Numbered from the stretch's first letter, positions 26,101 to 35,270 are shown. The stretch is DNA of 64,000 nucleotides from Spongilla lacustris (GCA_949361645.1 OX442424.1:814241-878240); one strand, 5' to 3'. Notes: generated from the sequence alone by a model not told the origin. Translations and numbers: made by a program.

Positions 26101-29100
26101 CACAAGGAATAAAACCCGGACCACTATTGGCAACTCAAAGTGGACCAATTTTGGAGCGGCTTAGGGGACCCATTCGCGTCGGAGATGCCCCGTCTGCAAT
26201 ACGTTTTAAAAGGGGCGAGAGTTGAACGGTCGAAATCCACCCCTGGTGCCAAGCGTTGTCGCCTGCCAATCACGCCTGCCATCTTGCTAAGAATATAGAT
26301 GGGATGAGTGGCTCTTATCTTGAAGTGGAGACCCCATCGGGTTCCTATACAAGCAGGCTGTTAGCACTAGACAGCTGCGTGGCATCAAGAATTAGAAGGA
26401 TACCGATGGTACTCCAGAATATTTATATCCTATAAATAGAATTTTGGCAGCAAAAAGTGGTCCGCCCGGACCAATTTTAGCGTGACAGTTCCCCTCACGT
26501 TTAGCCAAATACGAGAGCGGGGTAGTCTCGTTCCCAGACTCACTTACGTAAGCATTACCGCATAATGTGTAATGCTACGAAAGAGAGTCTGGGAAGGAAG
26601 TTCAACTTTATCGTTCTGCGCGCACGAAATTGTGCGCGTCCAATCAAATTGCAGGTACGTCGTGACGTATACTAATTGCCTATAACTGCATTCACGTTAT
26701 ACCACATTGGTTGAGAACGATCATATGCTATGTATTTCCCTTTTGCCTTGGGCGTTCTACGTACTTTGCAATCGTAAATAGCTATTGCAGTCGAAGGACC
26801 AGGTACGTATTGTGCATTTAACGTTACTAGATTTTCATTTTATCTCATTGTTAGCTGCTTTTGCTACAGGAGACTATATAACAGGAGAAAGCAATGAGTC
26901 AACGCAGGCAGGAGCCTATAACGCTTAACATATATATGTTGAGCACGTTAATTCCGTGTTGCTGCAAGCATGCTATTGGGTACCCCAAAATGACCTGCAG
27001 CAAGAGGTCAGATAGATAATGTGATAACAGCGGTCATACGCCAGTCATAATCAGATAAGGTAGTCTGCGGCCAGCTGTCCTCATATTCCTGGAACAATGG
27101 AAGGTCTCGGACACTGGCAACATTTTTCAAGCTCCTTTTGAAAAAATACTGTATATCCTTCACTGAATAAGAGCTCATGCAGAGGCTATATATATCTGCG
27201 GTGGCTTGGCACACAAAGATATTGTATGTGCTAAATTAAATGTTTCACAGGAAGTATTCCCAGCCCTGCGTTTACCCTGCATGGGTTTTGTTCGACTATC
27301 CTAGGTTGATCCCAGGTTCCGATATGCTATTAACAAAATTCACAGTTGACTTGGCGGACCTCAATGCTTAGTCGTATCAACCTGGGATCATCGAACAAAA
27401 CCCAGCCTTCGGTTATTCAAAACAGGGTTATTACAAACTTTGCAGCTATTCATTCCGCGATCAAAAGCGGAAGAAAGCGAGTGAAACGTCACGCACAAGA
27501 TGTATTCCGTAGCTTCAAAGCATTCCTAAATGATAATTGAGCTATTGGTGACGTAGAGAATAAGTTGTTGCGTCACGATTATTGTGTAATATGGAATATT
27601 CCGCGGAACGAAAAAGTTGAACTTCCTTCCCAGACTCTCTTTCGTAGCATTACACATTATGCAGTAATGCTTACGTAGTGAGTCTGGGAACGAGACTAAG
27701 AGCGGGGGGCGTTCAGCCAAACACTAGCCTCGTCCCCAGGCCCTGTTTTATTGAAGTTACGGGGGGTGAAAAACCACCCCCCGTAACTTCAATAAAAACA
27801 GGGCCTGGGGACGAGGCTAGCCAAACACGAAAGCGAGAGTGCTGTCACCTTAGCTTCGGGCCTGATGCAAATGTTTTTAAGTACCATAGCTAGAGGGGGC
27901 AGAGCTAATTTCATTTTAATCATGGCGTTTAGCCTTATTATCACGACATACCTGAAGCCGCAGAGATAATATATTATCTCTGCCTGAAGCGTTGCGCAAA
28001 TAGCACCTAGCTGGCAGACAAGTTTGACATATGGGTGATGTAAACACTTGAAGTAAAGGTCTGCATGATTTACTATGTGCTTTCAGACTGACTGAAAAGC
28101 TTAGCTGCCATACCATTGGAGAGTGTGTGCCAATCAAGAGAGAGAGAGAGCAAAAATGACACTGAGGCATTAACTCAGGCACTTCATTCTGAGGAAGATG
28201 CTCCTACAAGCATTCCCTATTGATGGGAAAGTTTACGAGAATAGGGACCTAGCGCATATTGTAAAAAAATGTTATAAAAATGGCATTACGTTTGAATTGC
28301 TATATAACTTTCGAACGGTTAAAGCTATCAACATTCTATTTTCAGCACTTCATACTGCACCATTTCTCTATGGTAGAGTACATTTTGGCGTCTTGAAGAT
28401 GCTCCATGTCAGAATTGCAACTTCCAATACCACAAGGGGTTCAAACTCGCCATAACTTTCGGCAGGAATACTCAGATCGCTCCAAATTCGGTTAATTGGA
28501 TTGTTCTGTTCGTTGATTTTTATGTCGTCTGTTACAGAGATACAGTTGAACAAACTACTTGCACGTTTTCCCGCTTGATTCGCGCCAATGATATAACCAC
28601 CGCCTCCCCATACATTGAGCGGGACGCGATTTGCCCAAATCATTGGCGGGAATCGAGCGCGAAAACGTGCACGTAGTTTGTTCAACTGTATCTCTGTAGC
28701 AGCGGATGGCACAAAAATCAACGAACACAACATTCCAATAGCTAAGGGACCTCTCTATGTACAAACCGAATTTGGAGCGATTTGAGTATTCCTGCCGAAA
28801 GCTATGGCGAGTTTGAACCCCTTGGGGCATCGAACGTAGCGATACTGGCATGGAGCACGTTTAACACCCCCAAAATGTACTTTACCGTAGATAAAGGATG
28901 TAGTATGTATAAAGTGCCGAAAATAGGACGTTGATAGCTTTAACCGTTCGAAAGTTATAGCAATTCAAACGTAATGCCATTTTTATAACGTTTTTTTTTA
29001 TAATATGCGCTAGGTCCCTTTTCTCGTAAACTGTCCCTGATATTGGTATATAGTGTGGTTGTATTTCAATGGAAAACACATGTGTACAGTGAATCATATA

Positions 29101-31297
29101 ATTACTCTGGGTACCCGACTGATCGGTTGCTATAACTATAGTGATACGCAACCGATCAGTCGCGTACCCAGACTATATATATAATAATTATAATAATATA
29201 ATATATATATTATAATAATTATATATATATGCATGCATATGCTCGGTATGTGAACTACAACTACATGTATGTACACAATTTCACTGCCACCAACTTAATC
29301 TGAGTCTAGGACGAGGCCAATCTAGCTGAAGTGGAGGTCTGCAACTTGGCTGTTGAACTTGCGTATAGTATGGCTCACTGAGAATATATTCGAATATATT
29401 CTGTCATTGTTGATAAGAAGTGCAGATATTCACTATACATGTAGTATCATTAAAATCATAATAACGACTTTTAATAATTAAACCATTACTAGTTAGTAAA
29501 TCGTTCCATATGGATAGTATGTCTGAGTGTATTAGATTTAATTTACCATTGAATGGTTTATGATAAACCATGTTAAACCATGTGTTATTTCCAGACTGAG
29601 ATATTTACAATACATTAAAATCATAATAACGACGTTTAATAATTAAACCATTACTAGTTAGTAAATCTAGTTCCATATGGATACTATGTCTGAGTGTATT
29701 AGATTTAATTTACCATTGAATGGTTTATGATAAACCATGTTAAACCATAAGTGTTATTTCCAGGCATTGACGTCACGCGCGTCTTGTTACGTAATACGTC
29801 ATTGTATGTTGCACGACATGCTATAAATATGTACCACGTGAGCGTATGACACCACCTTCTTTCCTCCGTTGTTCGTTCTCGTCCGGTTATTGTTTATCTC
29901 GTACCCACGTGGTGTATATTTATAGCAACATACACAGTGATGCAAGACGCGCGTGACGTCAGGTTCAACTCCTCTATACATGTAGGCGCCAAAATGAGAA
30001 ATCTTGGAAGTACAAGTCGATCGTGCAGTTTACTACTATAGATGTAGTACTGGTAAGGACTGGTGCAGGAATTATAGCGGATGCCGATGGGTTTGTAGTT
30101 GTCTGTCCTACACCTGATCTGGGCACGAGACCACACCCACGCATCAATGAATGACCCGTGAATCAATAATACACGGAAAGCAACAAACAATTGAAGAGAA
30201 TCTCAAAAATACAACAACGTATTGGTCTGTGTGCCTTTCCGCCATGTTGAAATTTCTGTACCATTCTAGTTTTGATGCATCGATTTGTTGCCGTTTTTTT
30301 CGATTTTCCATTTTTTTAGGAGTACTGTATCACACAATTTTGCCTAATACTTGCTTCAGATTTCGACGCTTTCATTAACGAGTGGATCGAGAAATGGAAC
30401 GATTGCTTTAAATTACTTCCTATCTTGGTCCCGACAAATTTCGACATAAATATTGCAAATTTGGAATGGAACCAAACAAGCCCGGAATGCAATTGGGCTT
30501 CAATAATAACCGTAAAGCCCCACCCATATCCATTGAGAAGGGCGTAGCCCATTACGTTATGTCGTTATTACGCCAATATCCAGGGGGGTACCTGGTGTTG
30601 CCTAAGGCCCAGAGGTATTTGGCAGTGCCTCAGTAGGGCCCAGGGGTAGGTCGATCTCATTCTCACCTTTCACTACCTTTCTTTCCCCTTAGTTGCCACT
30701 CCTACAAATGATGGAGCCATTTCTCCAATAGTTCTATGGGCTGCAGTGGTTTCTACAACTGTAGTCATGGCAACTGTCATTATGGTAATTGTGTACCTCT
30801 GCATAAAGATACACAAAGCCAAAAAGGAAGAGAAACCCAACACCGGGTACAATCGCATGCCTCCTGTTGACAAAGGTGATGTGTGGTAGTACTGTGTACA
30901 GTACCCAATGTGCATTCATGTTACTGCATGAGGTTGTGATGACATTTTTGCATTGTTACAAATTTCTATTTCCTATCATTAATTTCCTCCATTAGCCACA
31001 CCTTCCGTCGAGGAGCTGATGTCCATATATGTTGGTAACCTGAACATGATCCAAAGTGTTGGTATCAAGTACTCCACCCTGGGGATATTCCTGCTGGAGG
31101 ATGATAATGGAGTGTTGGTGGCTGCACTCACATTGGAGCACCAGCGTAATGCTGAAGAGATCACACGTGCCATCTTCCAGAAGTGGATTGGTGGTACTGG
31201 AAGGAAACCCACAACATGGAGGACACTAGCTGGTGTTCTTAGACAGAGCCAGTTGGCTACACAGGCTGATGCAATTGAAACTTACTTAAATCGTTAG
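13209..31297 (+). CDS. Gene A: Ig-Ig-stalk-transmembrane-death domain receptor
   Basis: Type I membrane receptor reassembled from exons with consistent GT-AG sites, all phase 1: 13209-13266 (signal peptide, starts MKACHIILILAAAAG), 13324-13641 (Ig 1), 13697-14026 (Ig 2), 14188-14241 (Ser/Thr stalk), 30693-30875 (transmembrane), 30996-31297 (death domain and stop). With one stalk exon the product is 414 aa. Ig 1 has a Cys, a Trp and DAGNYTC; Ig 2 has LSC, WWFR and DSGVYTC. The helix is about residues 263-292, ending YLCIKIHK. The death domain (about 340-412) shows WIGGTGRKPTTW and LATQADAIETYL. The start is the only Met giving a signal peptide, and its context matches gene B. Six more stalk exons lie in the following intron and could be included without a frame change. 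Seen: exons, frame, motifs. Known: death domains recruit adaptors by homotypic binding. Inferred: a surface receptor feeding a death-fold pathway; the ligand is unknown. Linking 14241 to 30693 across transposon debris rests on phase and on identity to gene B. Confidence 0.8.
13324..13641 (+). CDS. Gene A exon 2: first Ig-like domain
   Basis: 318 nt, phase 1-1, the usual exon form for mobile Ig modules. It contains the B-strand Cys (LTCAVSPSQ), a Trp in ATWNMSG and the F-strand YTDAGNYTCVIQ motif, with sites for N-glycosylation (NMS, NGT, NYT). It corresponds to gene B 36287-36613, which is three codons longer before the first Cys. Confidence 0.85.
13697..14026 (+). CDS. Gene A exon 3: second Ig-like domain
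   Basis: 330 nt, phase 1-1. It contains VELSCEMSQ, the core DLWWFRGG, and the C-terminal DSGVYTCRLSG. It is nearly identical to gene B 36669-36998 and equal in length. The donor at 14027 (GTAAGT) is followed by a long (GT)n microsatellite. Confidence 0.85.
14045..14106 (+). repeat. (GT)n microsatellite
   Basis: About 25 GT dinucleotides just after the Ig 2 donor. Confidence 0.95.
14188..14241 (+). CDS. Stalk exon copy 1 (gene A)
   Basis: 54-nt phase 1-1 exon coding a Ser/Thr-rich 18-residue module (VSATVTSSPTTAVASTSN) after a polypyrimidine tract and CCACAG acceptor. The donor begins GTCTGT, a weak site. A mucin-like spacer between Ig 2 and the membrane is inferred. Confidence 0.75.
14270..14605 (+). 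repeat. 30-bp minisatellite, block 1
   Basis: Tandem units of a 30-bp consensus (core GTGTGTACTATATAGGGG then TTGAAGAGGGTA) directly after stalk exon copy 1. Ten-codon periodicity keeps frames open on both strands. Confidence 0.95.
14721..14774 (+). CDS. Stalk exon copy 2 (gene A)
   Basis: Second copy, 54 nt, acceptor CCCACAG, donor GTCTGT. It differs from copy 1 by a swapped AAC/CAA order in the middle and an Ile in place of the last Asn. Use in the mRNA cannot be told from DNA; phase 1-1 makes inclusion silent to the frame. Confidence 0.6.
   Translation, partial: SVPLSQVHHKLLLHPLQ
14920..14973 (+). CDS. Stalk exon copy 3 (gene A)
   Basis: Third 54-nt copy with acceptor TTCCACAG and donor GTCTGT, only about 145 bp after copy 2. 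The conserved 5' flank (TATCTGAAATATCC) is present, but the GTATGGGTAAG block seen before the other copies is missing. Confidence 0.55.
   Translation, partial: SVPLSQVHQQLLLHPLQ
15010..18030 (+). repeat. 30-bp minisatellite, main block
   Basis: About 100 units of the 30-bp repeat between stalk copies 3 and 4. A variant junction (GAGACTATGTAGGGG followed by TTGATCAGGG) recurs near 15130, 15390 and 15830, showing amplification of multi-unit blocks. Units with a 6-bp ACATGT insertion recur at 16240-16870. Confidence 0.95.
18148..18201 (+). CDS. Stalk exon copy 4 (gene A)
   Basis: Fourth 54-nt copy after 3 kb of 30-bp minisatellite. It starts TTAGTGCC rather than TCAGTGCC, still Val-Ser across the junction. 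Acceptor CCCACAG, donor GTCTGT. Confidence 0.55.
18613..18657 (+). CDS. Stalk exon copy 5 (gene A, short form)
   Basis: 45-nt version (three codons shorter, ending SPTPSISI), still phase 1-1. It resembles the single stalk exon of gene B (37128-37172), so gene B's form may derive from this type. Confidence 0.55.
   Translation, partial: SVPLSQVHQHHPFQ
18676..18708 (+). repeat. Poly-G run
   Basis: Long G tract after stalk copy 5. Similar runs follow copies 2 (14791-14809) and 7 (21626-21653). Confidence 0.9.
18910..18963 (+). CDS. Stalk exon copy 6 (gene A)
   Basis: 54-nt copy with one Thr-to-Ala change (ASASN). The donor begins GTGTGT, arguably better than the GTCTGT of the other copies. Confidence 0.55.
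21482..21535 (+). CDS. Stalk exon copy 7 (gene A)
   Basis: Last 54-nt copy, after 2.5 kb of degenerate 30-bp repeat, with the full upstream cassette (GTATGGGTAAG, then TTCCACAG). Beyond it the minisatellite fades and a poly-G/hAT-like sequence follows. Confidence 0.55.
   Translation, partial: SVPLSQVHQQLLLHPLQ
21640..22900. other. hAT-like and unassigned repeats in gene A intron
   Basis: After a G run, GGGCAATTGCCCCCAGGCGCC resembles a MITE terminus. About 22711-22810 is present in inverted orientation at 34545-34720 (shared ATCCTGTGGGCTGGGACATT on the minus strand). A C run lies at 22688-22709. No gene. Confidence 0.5.
22905..25028 (+). mobile_element. BEL/Pao retrotransposon, degenerate pol 3' half
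   Basis: Frameshifted and stop-ridden. Order: RNase H region (KTRVAPLQTQTIPRLELLSA at about 23236, PADLPTRGL-like at about 23490), integrase (YVTRAVHLD near 23980, DNGKTFQAA near 24100, LAEIEAVFNSRPLSYV near 24310) and the C-terminal DUF5641-type domain (HFWKRWRKEYL, then GDIVIV, to about 24790). It ends in a GGGGGGGAATG purine tract at 25020, as expected before a 3' LTR. Dead element in the gene A intron, sense orientation. Confidence 0.85.
25055..25208. repeat. Foldback element in BEL/Pao 3' end
   Basis: Palindrome with arms CGATAGCGATCCTCC and complement around TTTACATGG; about 70-bp arms. Confidence 0.7.
25350..25925 (+). mobile_element. Ty3/Gypsy retrotransposon 3' fragment
   Basis: About 25368-25450 codes VYRIQDKRP and VHFDRLKPC, the usual end of Gypsy integrase, followed by a low-complexity acidic C-terminus to about 25706 and a polypurine tract (GCAAAAGGAGAG) at 25913-25925. 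Confidence 0.7.
25926..26102 (+). repeat. Putative Gypsy 3' LTR
   Basis: 177 bp starting TGTAG immediately after the polypurine tract and ending CTACA, the expected short inverted LTR ends. The 5' LTR is not in the window. Confidence 0.6.
26523..27698. mobile_element. Mutator-like element, copy 2, 9-bp duplication
   Basis: 1,176 bp with ends TAGTCTCGTTCCCAGAC/GTCTGGGAACGAGACTA and AGAGCGGGG duplicated at 26514-26522 and 27699-27707. Long TIRs (about 100 bp with small gaps). An inner inverted repeat lies at about 27283-27410. No transposase recognised. Confidence 0.78.
27725..27819. mobile_element. Miniature Mutator-like foldback, 95 bp
   Basis: Perfect hairpin-like element with ends TAGCCTCGTCCCCAGG/CCTGGGGACGAGGCTA and GCCAAACAC duplicated at 27716-27724 and 27820-27828. 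Ends match the TAGTCTCGTTCCCAG family. Lies 8 bp past the previous element's duplication. Confidence 0.75.
28220..29040. mobile_element. Large foldback element, copy 2
   Basis: About 820 bp, arms meeting near 28630. Same family as 7702-8439. Neither strand codes a recognisable protein. Confidence 0.75.
29449..29762 (+). repeat. 148-bp direct repeat, two copies
   Basis: Copies at about 29449-29596 and 29615-29762, starting AAAATCATAATAACGAC and ending GTGTTATTTCCAG. Nearly identical, so recently duplicated. Confidence 0.85.
29766..29961. repeat. Palindrome with paired TGACGTCA and CACGTG sites
   Basis: Inverted repeat of about 196 bp. Each arm holds a CRE-type TGACGTCA (29768-29775, 29954-29961) and an E-box CACGTG (29835-29840, 29906-29911). 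Confidence 0.7.
29965..30692. other. Gene A intron end, unassigned
   Basis: No coding or element termini recognised apart from worn 29-bp repeat units at 30570-30650 just before the transmembrane exon. Confidence 0.5.
30693..30875 (+). CDS. Gene A transmembrane exon
   Basis: 183 nt, phase 1-1. It codes a short Thr-rich lead, a helix from about PIVLWAAVV to VYLCIKIHK, then a basic/acidic linker. It aligns with the start of gene B's last exon. Its donor (GTGATG at 30876) lies where gene B's tail has the similar sequence GTGATA. If the intron were retained, translation would stop at 30887 after four residues, giving a short-tailed form. Confidence 0.8.
30996..31297 (+). CDS. Gene A death-domain exon
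   Basis: 302 nt including the stop. Helices visible as YSTLGIFLLEDD, NAEEITRAIFQKWI and TWRTLAGVLRQ match the death-domain pattern, with both conserved tryptophans. It is preceded by a T-rich acceptor ending ATTAG. No equivalent exon is found near gene B. Confidence 0.8.
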
Positions 31298-31337
31298 CTA
31301 TGTGTTCTGTGTGTGCATTTATTGTTCTACCCAAATG

Positions 31338-31850
31338 AATGCTACGCTTTTAATTGAATATAATTCCTTAATTAATCTAAACGAATTTAAAAGTATACGA
31401 AGACTAAGTTAGGCAAATATAAACTGTGTTGTTACAATTCGATTGCCTTTAATGATAAAATCAAATAGCTTCTAATTAATTAATTTAACATAATAATGTA
31501 TGGTAACTTTTAATTAACTGCAAGGTTTATAAACTGCAGAATAGCATAAATGGAAGTTTGAAACATTGTATTGACTTTTTACTAGTTAATATTCAAAACA
31601 ACAAAGCAAACTTGAAAATGCTAGAAGACCACTTCAATTTTGAGCTTTAATAACTCACTATGGCATAATCACATAAATTTAAAAGGTGTTTCCTATTTTA
31701 TTATCTATGCTTTATAAACAACAGCTTCAATCCTTTAAAGCTAATTATGACCTTAATTGTTTTAATATCTCACTATAGAACTTAGTAGCTTGAAATCAAT
31801 TTTATTCCACTGTATATTCATATCCTGTGCTATTTATAAATAACTATTGT
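31338..31850 (+). repeat. Dispersed AT-rich repeat, copy 1
   Basis: About 510 bp shared with 50098-50550 and partly with 46310-46540 (blocks AAATCAAATAG, ATAAACTGCAGA, AAAACAACAAA-CAAACTTGAAAA). No TIRs seen; type unknown. Separates the death-domain stop from the relic tail. Confidence 0.7.
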
Positions 31851-31912
31851 TATCAGATATCTCTAACCTTAATCTTGAATGATTTTAATGATAGTAAAAA
31901 TATACATGTAAG

Positions 31913-32241
31913 GAACCCTACTACAGTGAAGTCCAGAGATCACCCCCTCATACTGACATGGCTGCTTGCAGTCACATGCCTTCTGTTGACATAGGTGATA
32001 AGGTGACCACTGCTCAGAGACCACCACATTCAGATCCCATTGGTCCAAGACCACCAGATGATCCCATTGGTCTAAGATAAGATCACCAGATGATCCCATT
32101 GGTCTAAGACCACCAGATGATCCCATTGGTCTAAGATCACCAGATGAACCCATTGACCTTAAAGATTGTGAAGCTTACATAGAACGAACAGCTTTGGAAG
32201 CTCCTCCTCTTCCTGTTCAAGATGAAGATGACTATATATAA
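31913..32241 (+). pseudogene. Relic of a gene-B-type cytoplasmic tail
   Basis: Closely similar to the tail part of gene B's last exon: it begins EPYYSEVQRSPPHTDM and ends QDEDDYI. A 5-bp insertion near 32075 creates a TAA at 32078-32080, and the reading frame is lost for the rest. The nearest AG (31911-31912) would join out of phase with the gene A transmembrane exon and stop after a few codons. It lies 0.6 kb past the death-domain stop, separated by a dispersed AT-rich repeat. Most simply a dead tail left when gene A adopted the death-domain ending. Confidence 0.75.
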
Positions 32242-32655
32242 ACAGTCCTGACCTTCCCATGTTAGCTAGCTTATTTTGTGCGTGTGTGTGTGTGGTGAGG
32301 ATGGGTTGCATTTAAATATACCCACCACCTAAATGTATATACCATCAATTGCACACATCACACCACTTTTTCATACTTACATGTCACTAGTGGAAGCATG
32401 TATAATTACTTATGTACACTTGTATACCGGTACCTAGCATTATATTAATAGTTAATTGATTGGTGCAATACACTTTTTCCTTCCATTGTGACATTGTTGA
32501 CCAGTGTTTTGCTGATCTCTTCAGATTTGCCATGTCCTGTGACATAGCTTTCAGCAGTCAAATTATGTTTATAGACGATACATGGATCACATCCCATTGT
32601 GGGGATTTGTGCTAAGTAGGGCTGCACACAAAGACTTGGGGAGGGGAGGGGCCTG
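32242..32655. other. Unassigned spacer after relic tail
   Basis: Short GT-rich stretch near 32280; no gene. Confidence 0.5.
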
Positions 32656-32679
32656 TTGTGCCTAGCCACTGTGCTTCAT

Positions 32680-32885
32680 GTGGGTACAGGAGGGTACATG
32701 TGGGTACAGGAGGGGTACGTGTGGGTACAGGAGGGGTATGTGTGGGTACAGGAAGGGTACATGTGGGTACAGGAGGGGTACAAGTGGGTACAGGAGGGGT
32801 ACGTGTGGGTACAGGAAGGGTACATGTGGGTACAGGAGGGGTACAAGTGGGTACAGGAGGGGTACGTGTGGGTACAGAAGGGGTG
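32680..32885 (+). repeat. 21-bp minisatellite
   Basis: About ten units of GTGGGTACAGGAGGGGTAC plus two variable bases. Open in all frames but not a gene. Confidence 0.9.
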
Positions 32886-32986
32886 ATGTCCTGAGCTAAG
32901 AGCTGTCCTGATCTGTTTTAACTTGTATTGAATGTAATATTTTGATCGAAACCAATTTATCCTATTGCAAGGTGCGAAGGCTGAAC

Positions 32987-32987
32987 T

Positions 32988-33018
<31 letters not shown>

Positions 33019-33045
33019 TTAACCCCCCCCCCCCCTCCCCCCAAC
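32987..33045. repeat. Poly-G/poly-C inverted tract
   Basis: About 28 G, TTATTAA, about 20 C. Could fold on itself. Confidence 0.9.
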
Positions 33046-33248
33046 TTTACCTTGAGCATGATTTGTTGATTTGATATTATTACGTAATTAAATTAACCAG
33101 CTGCATGGAAGTGATAAAGCCCCCCTTTCCAAAATTCTGCGCACGGGCCTGAACATTCAGCACCATTTGTTTATTAACGTTATCATTGAGTTGACACATG
33201 CCGAAGCACCTGCCTGCAATCTGATTGCCCAGATTGGGCACAACCCCA

Positions 33249-33480
33249 GGGGCGGATCCAGGATTTAGGAGCGGGAGGGGGGGGGGGGCAAGGTGACATA
33301 AGTGCAAGGGCGGGGCAGGACACCACGCCTACCACCAGCAAGGGGGTATGGGGGAGCGCTGTAAGCTCTGGGGCGGAGCCCCAGCCGCTTTGCACTTTTA
33401 ATGTCACAAAACATAGCATAATTGCGGAGAAACATGCTAAAACCAAAATTACTTGCTTCCAGACTTTACTGTAGTATTGA
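33249..33480. mobile_element. hAT-type terminus and hairpin block
   Basis: CAGGGGCGGATCCAGGATTT is a typical hAT/MITE end, followed by the GAGCGCTGTAAGCTC and GGGGCGGAGCCCCAG hairpin seen also near 5810 and 33600-33810. The matching far end was not identified. Confidence 0.5.
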
Positions 33481-33493
33481 ACGGCATAACGAT

Positions 33494-34477
33494 CAGTGGC
33501 GGATCTAGGAATGGGGCTATAGGGGGGGCGGTTGGTTGGAGGGGCGGCCGGGGGCGGGGCCCACCCACTCACCAGCAAGGGGGTATGGGGGAGCGCTGTA
33601 AGCTCCCCCATCGGGGCCTGGGGCGGAGCCCCAGAAGCTTTCACATTTTTCGCTTCAAAGCCGCTAAAAATCAGCGTATTCGCAGCGCAGTGAAAGGTGG
33701 TTCCCCCGCCTCCCCGGGGAGGGTACGGGAGGGGGCACCCCTCCCGGCCAGCTAGGGACACGGGGGAGCGCTGTAAGCTCCCTCATCGGGGTCTGGGGCG
33801 GAGCCCTAGAAGCCAACGCTTTTTTGTAGAAAACCCCCCAAAACAACGCTAAAACTGTAACCAGGTTAATTTGTTTTGAGACCTTGCCTCTGCACATGTA
33901 ATATAAAATACAAAACGGCTATAGTGCAGCCAAGGCCACTTTTGGTAACCGTTGTACACTGGGTAGCCTAGCTTGAGCTAGCTCTCGCGATCGATTTGAA
34001 GACCACTTGCATGTCATTAACTATAGCAGCAATTGCTCAGCTATAATTGAATTGATACATGCGCGCTTGTGAACCTATTATTATAATATTTTTTTTATTG
34101 TTGTGATAAAGTGCAGCGGCCATGGCCGCTGCTGCCGCCCCAGCTCCTACGCCACTGCCTATGCACATGCAGGCAAGATTTCGAAGGAACGTTCGCGGTT
34201 ATTAAATAAAATTTCCGGTATTAGATTAAATTTCTCACTGAAACTTTTAAGAAATTGCCGCCCCCCCCCCCCCCCCCCCCCCCCCCCACATACACACACA
34301 CACAAAAGGTGTGCTTTCTAGATGCGCGTGCGTTACGTACGGTAGGAAGTGCGCGCGCACGCTGTGTGTGTGTGGGGGGGGGGGGGGGGGGGGGCGGCAA
34401 TTTCATGACAGGGGCGGCATTTAATATGAATGGGGGGGGCGGCCGCCCCCCCCAAGGCTATGCTAGATCCGCCACTG
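33494..34477. mobile_element. hAT-type element with exact 8-bp duplication
   Basis: 984 bp, ends CAGTGGCGGATCTAG/CTAGATCCGCCACTG, flanked by ATAACGAT at 33486-33493 and 34478-34485. Non-autonomous. Contains two GGGGCGGAGCCCC-type hairpins, C and G homopolymers and ACACAC tracts. Confidence 0.82.
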
Positions 34478-34544
34478 ATAACGATCGATATATGGTATCC
34501 TCTCGTCGATCCGCCATAGTTAAATATTCCAAAGTAGATCGGAA

Positions 34545-34693
34545 TATTTAACTACATCCTGTGGGCTGGGACATTTATAACAATCACTCCACCTACCACT
34601 AATGGAAGGATCGTTGCGCCGTTAACGCGTTCAGTATCGTCGTGCCAAATCTTGTTACCGTAAGAAGTCATGAATTTTTAATAACAGGTTTTG

Positions 34694-34726
<33 letters not shown>

Positions 34727-34740
34727 ATACCCCAGCCGCC
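34545..34740 (-). repeat. Inverted relative of 22711-22810 plus poly-G
   Basis: Shares the sequence around GGGACATTTATAACAAT and GGATCGTTGCGCCGTTAA with the gene A intron copy, opposite strand. A G run of about 30 lies at 34695-34725. Confidence 0.6.
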
Positions 34741-34779
34741 CCCCCCAAGTTAGGAAAAGTAAACACTGGTCAAAGTAAA

Positions 34780-35270
34780 CAGACGTACTTCTAGATATGT
34801 TTTACTCGTCCCCAGTCCTTCATACGCAGAACATTAACTAAATATTGCGTATACCAAATATCTATGCGTATACCAAGGACATTATTTTTTAAAATTATAA
34901 GTGTTCTTGCGTATACGGCGGCAAGATCGACAGGTCGCACCGTCGCAAGGGTACCTTTTTAAAAGGCGGCCTGGTCACTGATGCTGACTTCATATCTTCT
35001 TTTGCAGGATTGGGACTGGATATTTGAGACGTTAGCCAGTTCGTAAACGCACATCAAAAGGTAAAGTATTGTACTGCATTCTGTTCTGCGGTACTAGCTT
35101 CAGTTTTAATACAGCGGGAGTAATATTAATCGCATGCATGCTGACCCCTATAGCAGAGGGGCGTACTGAACCCTGTATGCGTTCAATCTTGGTTTGTCAG
35201 TTGGTTAGCTCGACCGGCTTTGCAATTGCAGGCGCGGCGCCGCTCTCAGCACACGATTCTGTACCGGGGC
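34780..35270 (+). repeat. Paralogue of 3340-4540 lacking its insertion
   Basis: Shares TTCGTCCCCAGTCCTTCATACG-like sequence, GCAGGATTGGGACTGGATAT, GACGTTAGCC and GTAAAGTATTG with 3340-3475 plus 4268-4540. The copy without the 789-bp element. Confidence 0.75.

Noticed and set aside
32656..33059. Overlapping ORFs at the 21-bp repeat
   Set aside because: Seven-residue periodic products of a minisatellite in all frames.
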